The translations under genes were made by a program, and so were the position numbers. Shown here piece by piece: positions 9,940 to 21,684 of a DNA stretch of 64,000 bases (position 1 is its first letter; the number at the start of each line of letters is the position of its first letter). The notes below the pieces were generated by a model. It saw only the letters and a list, made by a program, of their open reading frames with translations, was not told where the DNA came from and searched no databases. This stretch comes from Ascaris suum (taxonomy: Eukaryota; Nematoda; Chromadorea; Rhabditida; Ascarididae). The stretch spans positions 13,717,358 through 13,781,357 of the forward strand of contig CM024171.1 in the NCBI GenBank assembly GCA_013433145.1. The letters are read 5' to 3'.

Positions 9940-12900
9940 TTCAGTTTTTGGAATTGTAGATTCTTTTTTGCTCACTATAAAGTGGTATTAGCCTAAGTCC
10001 GCATGTGGTAATTACAAATCATTCTGCATTCCACTGTATTAAACAGGGCAACGAACTAACAATATTCAACCTCAGCCCAATACCGCAAAGAAATCGACAC
10101 TGTGAACAAACGAGGTCACAAACGTACCCCTGCGATTTTCCATTGACTCAGCCGACTCCCTTGTGTGGAACTCACTCGGTTGCGACTCGTTCGACTTGTG
10201 CTGCATGGCTTTATAGAACGCGTTCAATGATCGACTATAGCCCTCGTGGGCTAACCACGCAGCTATGGCACTGTAATTTTGGATGGTTTATAACTTTCAT
10301 GCATCACGTAAAAAGAATAGGAACCAAAAAATGCTGAAATATGCTGAAGTATAAAGCTGCTTTCATCACTTACAAAGAGCACAGGCTTAAAGCTAAACTG
10401 TCATTAACCTAATGAAAAGAAAAGAAAAAGCATTCCCGCTGAACAGAGTATGTTTTAAACGCGAAAATGGAAGACGTAAACTAAACGAAGGTGTTCAGCA
10501 GTGAAAGAAAAAGGAGGATACGCCCACAATAAAGGTTAAAAAGCTCACAATGCAACAGTTACAGAGCATCCCAGAATCAAAACAGTTATGGACTCTCATA
10601 ACCAATTAATCAGCAGCTATTAAATCAGAGAAGCCCTCTCCTTCTCCACGTATTATAATAGAAGATATCGCCAGGAGTTCCTAGTGCATTTTTCTGCCAA
10701 CTCATTTCTATATTTTATGTAATCCGAAATATTATGGAAAGCTCAGTTGAATGGTATTCTCGTCCTCCCGAAACACAACATTTCGTGAAACATGAAATTA
10801 CAAGTATTTGGGTTACAGATGGCAGCTTGCTTATCTATCACTTCCTTACGTGAATATTTTAGCAAAACTCAGTATATAAAAATGGGTTGCAGAGTAGGGT
10901 TCCCACGAGTGCAAACGCTTCGATAGCGCCGGCAGACAAAAAAGAAACTTGTGTTCCATCGAGGATAAAGGACTTTTTCTTTCTATTTCAGAATATGACG
11001 CTGGCTTCTAAAGTGAAGTCCACATCCCTGCAAACTGCTAGATTTTCTCACAACTTCAGGGAAAATTTTAGGGCAATCTCTGAAACTAACATTCATGAAA
11101 AGTAATAACTTGCAGCGGCCTAATGAATTCTCCCGAAGGTGGACGCTCACAGAAAACTTCAGTGGGGAAATTGGAGATAATTGACTAGCTGGAGATTTTT
11201 CTTGGAGAATTCGAGCAACTGAATGTCTGAAGGAATTTCTTAATGAAGATTTCAGCGCTTCTGTAATTCAGTAGAAATTATGTGCAGCAACAACGAAGCC
11301 GAACTTGACAAGATCAATTTTCGACGTAGCTAACAGAATTCACTTCCACTTCAACTAACACGCTTACCTGAACTAAAATTTAAAGGGAAAATTTCGTTCT
11401 TCAACGCTGTATTGCTTTTTTGAAGATTTCACTGCGAAATGAAACCCCAGAAGAGTTCCACAGCAAAAGGAACAAATGACTGCTCGATTAGAAAGCGTAT
11501 TAGATTCGGGAAGGGAATGCTGAAGTCGTTTTGTGTAGACAAGGACAACGCTTACCTCAACTATCTCAGAAGTCCGATGCATAACACCACTGAAGTGTCC
11601 AAATAAACTGACAGCTGGCTAATGTAATCAATATACTTTACGTACTAGTCCAACGCATACATTAGTTAACAGAGCAGAAACGGGTTGAGGAGTTTTCTGC
11701 ACAGTCCGACATCAAAATTCTTCTTTTGCGTTTTAATGTAACGCAATTAGTGAATGCACAAAGAAAACCGCCGTCCAGGTATATGTTCGCAAATGTAATT
11801 AGGTGTATTTGTTGTGTGAGATTAGAGACAGTAGATGTGCTTTATAAAAACAAATGTTGATAGAACGTGCGTCAGTGAATTCAAAAAACTTGAAGGAGAG
11901 AGTAGAAACGCTGACCTGACATGTCTAGGGGATATGCGGAAATCAAAAGGTCCTCGAAGCTGATTTAAAGTTTAAACAAAAACTGAATTTCGAGACCAAT
12001 TTGCACATCGCTATTCCTCAATACTTCCATGCTCAGTTACCATTTTCTTTCCTACGAATATGAAAATTCCGAAGCACTTAAGTCCGTCTTTATACAGCTT
12101 GGTAAAAAAGCCCCTGTAACTTTTTCAACCAAACAGTCCATCATCTTCAAAATTTCCATGACTTTATCTCCCGTGAGATTCGCATTTGTGGATTTCAACA
12201 ATAAAGAGCATGTGAAATATTATAAAATTATGGCGAAAACCTACGTAATGATTTCTACGTCTCATCTCACATACGACGGGTTTCTACTTGCACATTTCAT
12301 CGGAAATGATGAAATTGAGATGAAATGCAAGCACTTAAATATCAGAAACGATATGGGCAAGCATTGCAACTCAAAAAATAAAAAATGAAAACGCATAACA
12401 CCAACCGCATACACATTAAAAGGCGGATATGCAAAGAAGGCAGCTATAAATACGACCACTTGAAAAGTGCAAAAATCCACTGACTGGTTCATCCAGCTCG
12501 TCTTCGCTTGTGGCAATTCCACTCGATAAACGCAATCGTATGTGTAAGCAATGGCCCCTTAAAATAGACTATCTAATTCATACAGCTACATTAGGAATAA
12601 CAATTACAGTAGTTAACTCCTACTGCATGCTCACCTTAACTATTCCTCTTGTAATCGTCCACTAAAAGAATCAAACTTTTCAATTAACTTTCACATCAGA
12701 ATAACAAAATTACGACTGATGCTTGCGACAAACTTATTCAAGGTCTCTATATAAACATGGTGAGTGAGGGCGGTTAAGGATCCATCTGTCCATATGCAAT
12801 GCACAAGCGTATCCCATTCCTAAGCACAGGTTAACTCCTAGCAGAATCCCCTGTTGTAAGGCCCTGAAAAACAAATGCCCTTCCTTACCATAGGCCCTAC

Positions 12901-14928
12901 CCATAAAAGGACTTACTATCCGCTGCAAGTTTTAGAAACGCTGAAACTCCCCTACATATAAAAATCCAAATAAACGTAATATCCATCTAAACAGAGTGAA
13001 AGAAGAAGAACAAAGCGATGAAAAACGTATGCGTTTCTCCCAGCATATATCTCCTCATCAAAAACCGTCAAAAAAAGAACTCCTGGTCTCATAACGTCAA
13101 CTTAATTAAATGCGGCATCCATTTGTCACAAAGAGAGGATAAACATGGCATTCAAGTGATCATATCCTATCTACTCGAATATAAGCTCCACCTTCAGCAT
13201 GAGGTCTGTGTTAGGATAGGACATCAGAAAAAAGTAGGAGCTTCTATCCAACACAGCCCTTCCCCTAGGAACGCAATATTCAAGAAACCTTCCAGGTAAT
13301 CCCCTAAAAATGTTAAGATCTCACACAGCTACGCAAGATAAATCTTTTAAGTAAGCGGGAAGATTTCTCCTGTGCAACCTATAAACTTAGGCAGAAAAAT
13401 TACGGCCGAGCTTACTCCTCCCACCATTTCTTGAGAACGCAGTGGTGGCATGAAGCCGCAATCAGAATTTCGGTCGTGGCTGCGACCGGGTAGAACGAAC
13501 ATCGAGAAGGAAGACTGAGGAAGAAATAAGACAAAAAATGCTTTTTCCCCCAGAGGCTCTTTTCATCTTCCGATTGTCAGCTGAGGTATCTAATGGGTCC
13601 GGATAATGCGAGAAGAAAATTAGCAGTAAAATGAGAAAAAGGTTAAAAAATATCGACCTCTTTCTCAACAAAGCTTTTTTGAACTTGGATTCATCTGTCA
13701 GCACATCCCAAAAAAGCCCTCTGGCGTGATTGAAAACTACAGTCTATACATACTTATACTTATCAAGTAACCTAGAAAAGTATGCGCTTTCTCCTCCGTC
13801 CCCGAAAAATCACCACAAGAACAAGTCGCTCTGGCCACTCCCTCTTTTTCGAGGTGTCTGCTCTAACTTTCGCGAATCATGAGAGTAGGCGAGGGAGCGA
13901 GGGCAATGATATATAAAATTTTCAAACAAAATCCAAGGGAGAAATAGCAGAAGCAAACCCTTTACGAAACCTCACTTAAAACTTAGTCGAGTAAGTCTAC
14001 CTATGCTTAAAAATGGTCAATATTTAATTTAGTACACATGTAGCAAATAGAAAATAGGTCATTCTTTATGAGCAGTGCATAAAAAACACTTTGACTTTAT
14101 GCACTTATTATCCTTGATTCGTTTGCTGTGCATAACGTTTTTCTCCCGCTAATAAAATATTTTCCTCATATGCAACATGTATCGTGAAAAGCAGTTTTTA
14201 ATTAGGCCTGTTCACTGCTTACGCTGAATCTTCGACATACGGATGGCTATAAAATGCAACAAATGCTGTGAATGAGCACAATGGTAATGCTTCAAGGGTT
14301 GTTTATAAATAAACTGAGTCATATGAGCTTGTTTATTAGTCTGGGTCTATCATATCTTACAAAAGCGCTAAGAAAGCGAAACGACCCCGAGTTTACTAGT
14401 CCGGCGATTGAGCAGCATCCTATATGCTGTGTTAAGACCAGAAAATGTAGCTATCAGTTACAGCGGCGGGAATGAAGTGGTAGTGGCGCACTGATCAAGA
14501 ACACTTGAAAGGAACTATGAGGTCGCACATGCAATACGAGAGAAATTTTCACAGGAATTTCAGAGGAGACAGTGAACAAACGTCATCTAGTCTAGTCGTG
14601 CTTCCATATACCGTGCAGAAGAAAAAATATTCTGCATGCGACTTGGAGAACAGTACGCAGAGAGCCATTGGATTACTCTTTTAACAGATGAATAGTGCCT
14701 GTCCCCCCTTTTTTTTACAAATTTTCACCTATTTTTCTGTTTTTTTCCCTCCTTTTCACATTAACTTTCAGCGAAAGGTTCCTCCTTTTGCGAACTTGGA
14801 CGCATATTATGCTCCCCATTCCCAATACAGGCGCGGTGGGAGGAGAGAGAAGCCTGGGGAGGAGGGTAGCTCGCGTACTGCCATAAGTGGGAAACGAAAA
14901 AATCCATAGAAGAGCAAATGAAACATAC
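9940..14928. other. Large RanBPM intron region
   Basis: About 5 kb between candidate exon 9,640-9,737 and the end of the SPRY domain. I see no recognisable domain. Short open stretches with splice-like borders on the minus strand occur at 11,368-11,589 and 12,262-12,580, but they neither match the missing LisH domain nor keep phase with their neighbours. Elsewhere ordinary AT-rich intron sequence. Confidence 0.5.
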
Positions 14929-15060
14929 CTGAATATCTTGCTCGATGTCGTAAATAAAAGGTTTCTGGCCAAGGTTCGTTTCAAGAATTTCTCCGTGCTT
15001 CTGGAAGTCCGATCATGGGATATAAGTCAATAACACTGGCTAGTCCATTGATAGCCGTAT
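14929..15060 (-). CDS. RanBPM exon, end of SPRY domain, with a frameshift
   Basis: Acceptor tttttaag, donor GTATGT. First part reads AINGLASVIDLYPMIGLPEA, second part in the next frame reads GEILETNLGQKPFIYDIEQD. Human RANBP9 has [30 protein letters not shown], so both halves are genuine SPRY sequence. One extra base near 14,995 separates the frames. Entry phase 1 matches the 16,063-16,229 exon. Confidence 0.82.
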
Positions 15061-16062
15061 CTTAAAAACATTTAGCCCGTTTGCAATACTCGTTCTTTAC
15101 CGTCCTTTGAGCAAATCTCACACAACACCTACTTCGTGATACACCCAACTTCAGCGAAAAAACTTCCCACTCGACGACGAAATTAGTAGCCGAAAATCTG
15201 CAGTGTAACGAAGGGCACCCACCCATATTGGCACAGAAACATTACATCTGTCCAGATCAGAAAACTTTGAAGGCGGAAAGAAAGGAAAAAAGAAACGTGA
15301 TTGTCTTCATTAAGCATCCTCCCACACGCTCAAAATGAACGTCTTACTCATTCATATTATCTTTCCCCTTAGAGCTTATATATGGACGAAAACAACAAAA
15401 ATTCGAACATCACCTGCAATGTCGTCCAAATAAACTATGCACCATTGTCTGCATTAGAACAAGAGTTTTTAGTAAACACAGCGGCTTCATTATTCTCTTT
15501 GAGAGTGCGCAACAACTGATCCACCATAGCATTGCACCCACTTAGCAAGAGGCCTTATTGGAAAGCAAACAACCAAGCTAGAAAACGAACGAAGAGACCT
15601 TCCCGGAAGAAAAAGAAAACTTGTTGTGTTCCCTCGAATATAAACTCCTTAGCTTCTCCCAAGTGCATACCTTCTTCGCAGTACAGTAGCAAACTGTCTG
15701 CTTCTATATAACTCAGTCGCGCATTTGCCACAATGGGGCATTCGACTTTAAAGCAAAGAAAAACCGTTCAGCTTTACAGGTACGAAGAAAAGTTTACAAA
15801 GTTTTACGTGCTACGTTCCCAAAAGAAAAGTTTACAGAGGTTTCTAAAAACCGTTCAACTCAATGTAGCAACGGTCGTAAGCAAAAAAACGGTGCAAGAA
15901 ATAGCACGAAGTCTAGATCTGCACTCGAACTCCTAATTTCATAAATTTGATGCCCTCCCACTCATAAGGCAAACGCTACTTCGTCACGCTGCTTTTTAAA
16001 GATAGCGCAAGCGTTAATGCCATTTACACATTAAACGGCGGCGGTAAATGCGTATTACTCAC
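15061..16062. other. RanBPM intron
   Basis: About 1 kb of AT-rich intron between two SPRY exons. A plus-strand open frame at 15,733-15,936 shows no domain and has Lys-rich biased composition; nothing else supported. Confidence 0.6.
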
Positions 16063-16229
16063 CCAAGTTTACTCCATTTTTCGTGAGAAAATAGATTTCG
16101 AAACAAGATTGAACCCACATCCAACCGTGTCGTTCGACGAGAACGTTCGTCCATACGGACTGCCACTACCAGACGAGCAAAAATAGTTACCATCATCACC
16201 ATGATAACCATAAGAGCACTTGTCCCATC
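16063..16229 (-). CDS. RanBPM exon, core of SPRY domain, with a frameshift
   Basis: The most diagnostic exon of the window. After an atttag acceptor it encodes [20 protein letters not shown] followed by GSGSPYGRTFSSNDTVGCG and FNLVSK. Human RANBP9 reads [42 protein letters not shown]. The SPRY domain binds partner peptides such as MET and HIPK2 in vertebrates. The end should read FYTKNG; the bases encode TKNGVNLG only after a one-base shift near 16,085, where a base of the Tyr codon appears missing. Donor GTGAGT. Absent from the inverted copy. Confidence 0.93.
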
Positions 16230-17095
16230 CTAAATTAAAATTTGGTGAAACACTTGTTACGACAGCAAAACAAGAACAACTATTTGAAAAAAAAGGTGCA
16301 GAATCGAGCACATTTAATTCCTAAGCTTCTGCAAAGTTCACGTAAATTACTAATAATTGTTGCAATAAATTCCTGCAGCGCATCAATTATATTCAAACTA
16401 CATCACAATGCAGTGGTGTGCACCTACTGGATTAATATCAAAAACTTCGGCCCTTGAGATGTGAATCATCACTCCGAATTTAAGTGTGCCGAGCGCATTG
16501 GAGTCCCAGTTATTTCTTAACATCATAAAAACTCCGAAACATACTATACTGTCTAATATGTAACACGTGACGAGATCTGGGCAAAACAATGCGCAAAAGT
16601 TCTCAAAGATAACAGTCTAGGCTAGTACAGTTCAAAACAGACAGCACTTAAATCAGACCTACAGTGAGGCAATACAGCTTTTCAAATCATTCTTCCGACT
16701 GGCTTCTTGAAGGTATGCGAATATTCGCCTTGCTTTCTCGATGCTATATACCTCCACTTCCCATATCATCGATTCCAAGAAATAAGGCACCATTTTATAA
16801 GCTGACTTCCACTACTGTAGTACTATTGCGATCAGCTAAACGTGGCACCCGTAAAACGATTTAAGTCCAAACGATTCGAAACGGCGACTATACATTGCAA
16901 ACAAAAAAAGCATTCTGCAGAATAGGAGTCGAAGATCGTCCAGTGAAGATTTCTTTTTTAAACAGAAAAAATCATCGCAGAACTTTCCTCGTGAAGAACG
17001 CCAAAGTTAATAGAGAAGATTGTGCACTTCATATCCTTTTAAAATGCACCTGACCTTTATTAACGAAAACCAAAAAAGGACGAAAATTTGCAAAC

Positions 17096-17289
17096 CTGGC
17101 AATCGATTGAGGTCGACGTTCTACTCGCACAACCCGATACCAATGCAGCAATCATTCACGCTCGAAACAACTAATACCTCGAAGTAGAAGACGCCACACG
17201 TCACTGGGATCGGATGATTGGATCGCACCGCCCCTGCATCCTTCGGGTTGAACAAATGAAACAAACCACCTTCCGTTTCAAATACTTCG
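17096..17289 (-). CDS. RanBPM exon, first half of SPRY domain, with in-frame TAG
   Basis: Encodes PKDAGAVRSNHPIPVTCG, then VFYFEVLVVSSVNDCCIG and IGLCE-stop-NVDLNRLPG. Human RANBP9 has PKDAASVRATHPIPAACG IYYFEV...MGIGLSAQGVNMNRLPG. The TAG at 17,121-17,123 stands where human has Gln, so a single CAG-to-TAG change would explain it. Donor GTTTGC; exit phase 1 matches the next exon. The start is unclear: acceptor gttcag gives 17,289 but is one base out of phase with the upstream exon, while ggaag gives 17,269 in phase. Confidence 0.85.
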
Positions 17290-18715
17290 CTGAACGGCAC
17301 GATTCTTATTGCAATGCATGCACATCAATTCGATTGCCCTTCCAAAAGCAAATCATATAATGTTCTACATTAGCAAGTACAGATGATGGGCCGCGACTCA
17401 AATCTAATGGAAAACAAAACTTTTAATGATGTCAGGTTCCAGGAAAAAAAAGGTTACCTAAAAAAAAACATAGCTAAGTAGGCCAATCTTCCTGCAAACG
17501 AAAGTTTCGCCTGGTGGGCAATTATCAAAATGAAGGTGAGCAAACTGCGCTGCAAATTGGCCACTTCGAGGAGAATTCAACAATGTTTGGAATGTAAAAA
17601 TGAGAATTCAACAACAGGAAGCCCTCTCGAACGAGCTGCTTATAAACTGCCACAAACTGCTCTCTCCGAAATACTTACGATAAGCTGCAATCGGACACGT
17701 TGAAACGTCACCACCAGCAGGAAAAACAACAACCCTTACGACTTAATGCATAACGTTCTACAGAGGTGCTGCGCGAATGGCGAGTATCCTACCAGAAAAC
17801 TAAAACCGTATAGTCTACATGACTTGTAGAAAGCTTAAGGTCGTTTCTGCTAAAACAAGTGAGGTCGATAAAAAGAATACAGTGAAAGAAATACGAGCAT
17901 AAATCAAATCTCCAGATGCTATGTAAAAGGACACAATATAATTTGTTTAAAATGAATTCAAAAATACGATTCCAGTTGAGCTTGATCCTTTAAAGAGGCG
18001 GCTGTATTGTTCCTAACGATATTAGCAACAAATGCAGTCCTTTGCGGTATTGTGTTGCACCATTTTTAAAACATTAGAAACCACTGTATACTATGTTACG
18101 CTTGCAGTTTCAAACTGTGCACTTAATCCCATGAGAGGCATTGTGAAATACAAAATATTGTGGAAAGCGTTGTTAGTGGGATAAGCAAAAAACTGGATAG
18201 AGTTGTGACAAAGGTTACAGTTATTGATGGGCTTATCTAGTTGAATTTTTTGGCCGATAGTAGCTGGATGACAGTTTCCAAGGACGATGGTAATCGAACA
18301 TTAAAACACCCTTATCTGACCAAGAGATCATGGAATAGCAGAAATGGACTCACTTATGAAATTTTCAGTTTCGCTGACCCAACGAGGCAACACAAATTTT
18401 CTGCACTTGTAAGCGAAAAGAGAAAACTTTTTACAGAGGAAAAGAGGTGGTGCCTCTAAATCGGAACTTGCAATAGGCTTCGCACTTCGCATTCATTTGC
18501 TGAAAATACGTTACTAAGATCTTGGGTACACACGTACCCATTTCTTGATGTGACAGCGGTGACCATATATAATGCAGTGGTTTATCCAAACCCCACACCG
18601 CAGCATAAAAACCATGACCTCATCGTTCTAATTTAAAGCTCAATGCGATGCTAACAAAGACAAAAAACAATCCTTACGTGTATATGTACCTCAGCCAGTG
18701 AATAAAAAAGCTTAC

Positions 18716-18803
18716 CGTTATAGGTGACACGAAGCGCGTCGTTCGATATCAGCAGCCAGGTGCACTTGTCCTGTGCGCTCCAAAAACGTGGCAATGGCGT
18801 TTT
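18716..18803 (-). CDS. RanBPM exon 2
   Basis: Acceptor gactgcag, strong donor GTAAGC, phase 0 to 1. Encodes KTPLPRFWSAQDKCTWLL then ISNDALRVTYN, aligning with human [30 protein letters not shown]. Clean frame. This is the start of the SPRY-containing region. Confidence 0.88.
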
Positions 18804-19185
18804 CTGCAGTCAACCAAATTCGCACTTATTTTAGACGCAAAACGCAGGTATCGTCTTCATCTGGCTTGAGCGCATTAAGCAACCGACGGAACGACGACAA
18901 TTTTGCAAGCTAACGCACCCGTTCTATACGATGCCCACAACTGCCGTCGCAAGAAGCCTCAAATACTGCCGTACCGCTGATTTGACCAATTCGTTGGTAA
19001 CGGCTGCCCACCGCCAAACCTGGTCCATATATTATTGCTCTCGAAATATGAGAATTGCAGTACTCCATATTTCTGCGCTGAGCAAGCTTCAAGTGCAACG
19101 TGAATCACGAATGAACGCCGAAAAAATTAAGCCATCCCCCTCCCCTCCCGAAAAAAATGTAAATATTGGTCAGGATAAGAATAAC

Positions 19186-19332
19186 CTCTTGGTCGACATA
19201 AGGGTAGAGCTTCTTGAGGCGTTCACACACCTCCTTATCTTTGGCACTCGGGCTGAACATAAACTCAGAAGTCTGATGGCCATGCGAAGCATTTTTCGCA
19301 CTTTCCATTGAATCCGCGTCCGCTTCATTCAT
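19186..19332 (-). CDS. RanBPM first coding exon
   Basis: 49 codons from an ATG at 19,330-19,332: acidic Ser-rich start (MNEADADSMESAKNASHG), then KDKEVCERLKKLYPYVDQE. Human RANBP9 has [17 protein letters not shown] at the joint to the next exon, which is reproduced here as LYPYVDQE-KTPLPRFW. The donor GTTATT is unusual. The start is preferred because a tag acceptor suited to spliced-leader addition lies only 15 nt upstream and no earlier in-frame ATG follows it. Vertebrate RANBP9 has a longer Pro-rich N-terminus; short N-termini are normal in invertebrates. Confidence 0.8.
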
Positions 19333-19350
19333 ACCTTCATTCGACCTCTA
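19333..19350 (-). promoter_or_regulatory. Probable spliced-leader trans-splice acceptor of RanBPM
   Basis: On the minus strand gatttgtag ends at 19,348 and is followed by a 15-nt leader and the ATG. A T-rich tag acceptor directly upstream of the start, with no donor nearby upstream, is the usual nematode arrangement for SL addition. Inferred only from sequence. Confidence 0.4.
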
Positions 19351-20923
19351 CAAATCAATTTGCTGTTGGCAAATGAAACAATCGACTTGCACAGTTGGCA
19401 GAACAATGAAACAAGTCTAACGAAACTGCGCGCTATTGTCACCTTTTCGCTTAGTTCTGAGCGACAACACTTCAAACAAAAAATCCGAATGCTACTTAGA
19501 ACAGTAGCTGAAAGCATGCGCTGACAGAATCGGGTCACAAATCCCGCGGAAAATCCGCGCAAATTTAAAGCAAGACCTGAGTTGCTTACATGAATCTTCC
19601 TTATAAAGAGTAGCTATCGCTTCAGCAAGCTTAGCCAGAACCACATTCGACTGCTTATGTGACACTTAGGCGGGTAGTCCCCCAGCTACACGAGTCACAT
19701 TCACAACTAGGAGTGAAATCTGGTAGCTTGCATATTCCACTGAGTAAATCGTATTCTTCTCTGCGACTTCAGGTGTTTTATCTCTTTCGGCATGACTATG
19801 CTTTTTTCACTCGTCCCCAGTCTCTGTGCGACTCCCTTCCCTTCCCCCTTTCCTAAAGAGGAAAAAGGCTATCCGATTATGGTTTGAATTTATGCGTTTT
19901 GGGAGAACACAACGCATTCCCCACCCATAAATTCAAGGGAACTTTAAAAGCAATGAAAAAAGTGCATAGTTCCTAATTGTAAGTACATGAAACTTCATAA
20001 AGCAAACGTGACGACTGGAAACGCACTGCAACCTGCGCATCGCTTGCACTTGAAACATTCACACTTGCATCCATCATAAACAAAGCGATCGCGTCGTTCT
20101 CAAAGCCTTCTATGCGAAAAAGACTACTGAGCGGACCTCGCGATAGAGCTCCCCTTACTGACCCAAAGAATGCTCCAACACGCGATCTTCAACGAAGTGA
20201 TCACCTTTCGCGCAACCTGAAACACGTTATTCAGTTGACAGCACTAAGAAGGTTGCTCATTCAGCGATAACGAACGAAAATCGCGAAAAGACGTAAGCTG
20301 CAAAAAAAAAGAGCAGAAAACAGTACTTCTCAGAGGGAGGGAATAGGAAATTCAGAAATGGAAAGTAGGAGGAAAACAAAAAGAAACAAATAAAACAGAA
20401 AAGGAAATACAAAGCAAGGACCAGGAGAGACACGAAACGAAGGAAAAATTTCTGCAGCGAGTTAGGAGTGTTTAAGGCGCGCTTTTGCAGCACTCTCATA
20501 GTTAGCGTCACATTTTGGTAAACACTGGCCACATTTGGGTCTATCTACTGAATGAGGCCAACATAGATAGATAGTCGAAATCACTGGAATAACGCCTTCT
20601 AAATAAGTCACTGAAATTTTTGAAGTTTTTTGAGTGGCTAAACGCATATCGCAACGATATGTTTTTGAAGCCCTTATGCACTGCATTTGAAAAAAAAAAA
20701 AACAAAACAAAACAAAAAACACGTGATACTGTGGTGGTGGTGATTCAACGAAAGCATGAGGTGGTCATCTTTTTCGTTTCGATCTCGGAAAACGACGGTG
20801 TTTCTTAAGAGTAATACGTTGCCTCATGAACTTACCCGTGCTCCCATAAAATAAAACGACCTACAGTAAAGCACGTACTTCCAAGACAAACAACTATGAT
20901 ATCTGACTTACTAATTCAAAAAT
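19351..20923. other. Intergenic region upstream of RanBPM
   Basis: About 1.6 kb containing the probable promoter side of RanBPM. Holds pyrimidine-rich and A-rich tracts (20,290-20,420; 20,689-20,720) and no exon I can support. Confidence 0.5.
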
Positions 20924-21684
20924 AACCTATTTATAAAACAAGGTTCGAAAAGTAAAAGGATCTCACTAATTCAAATAACAAAAGTAAAAGGATCAAAAGT
21001 AAAAGGAAAATAAAACAAAATAATCGCTTCACTAGCTGGATCTCACCTTTAATAATTAGAATAAGTGACAGCTGGAAACGGAACCCTTACATGAGAAATG
21101 AACGGGAAAGAGGGAATTCGCACAAGCATGCAGTAAAATAATTATGGAAGATTAAGGGTGAAAATAACCTATTTATAAAACAAGGCTCGAAAAGTAAAAG
21201 GATCTCACTAATTCAAATAACAAAAGTAAAAGGATCAAAAGTAAAAGGAAAATGGAAGATTAAGGGTGAAAATAACCTATTTATAAAACAAGGCTCGAAA
21301 AGTAAAAGGATCTCACTAATTCAAATAACAAAAGTAAAAGGATCAAAAGTAAAAGGAAAATGGAAGATTAAGGGTGAAAATAACCTATTTATAAAACAAG
21401 GCTCGAAAAGTAAAAGGATCTCACTAATTCAAATAACAAAAGTAAAAGGATCAAAAGTAAAAGGAAAATGGAAGATTAAGGGTGAAAATAACCTATTTAT
21501 AAAACAAGGCTCGAAAAGTAAAAGGATCTCACTAATTCAAATAACAAAAGTAAAAGGATCAAAAGTAAAAGGAAAATGGAAGATTAAGGGTGAAAATAAC
21601 CTATTTATAAAACAAGGCTCGAAAAGTAAAAGGATCTCACTAATTCAAATAACAAAAGTAAAAGGATCAAAAGTAAAAAGAAAA
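20924..21684 (+). repeat. 108-bp tandem array inside a dispersed repeat
   Basis: Units starting at 21,145, 21,253, 21,361, 21,469 and 21,577 are exactly 108 bp apart and nearly identical; a partial earlier unit covers 20,924-21,011. Each unit contains the sub-motif AAAAGTAAAAGGATC two or three times. The first unit is separated from the rest by 21,021-21,144, which matches 37,756-37,898, so the array arose within that dispersed element. Confidence 0.95.

Noticed and set aside
11368..11589. Minus-strand exons at first read as the CTLH domain of RanBPM
   Set aside because: The alignment was forced and contained a stop; a far better CTLH exon with correct splice sites lies at 7,757-7,909.
17096..17289. 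Reassigned TAG codon
   Set aside because: Only one recognisable TAG stands at a conserved position, and RanBPM and other exons end at TAG normally, so a nuclear code change is not supported.
20924..21684. CRISPR array
   Set aside because: Units are contiguous without variable spacers, and the window is eukaryotic.
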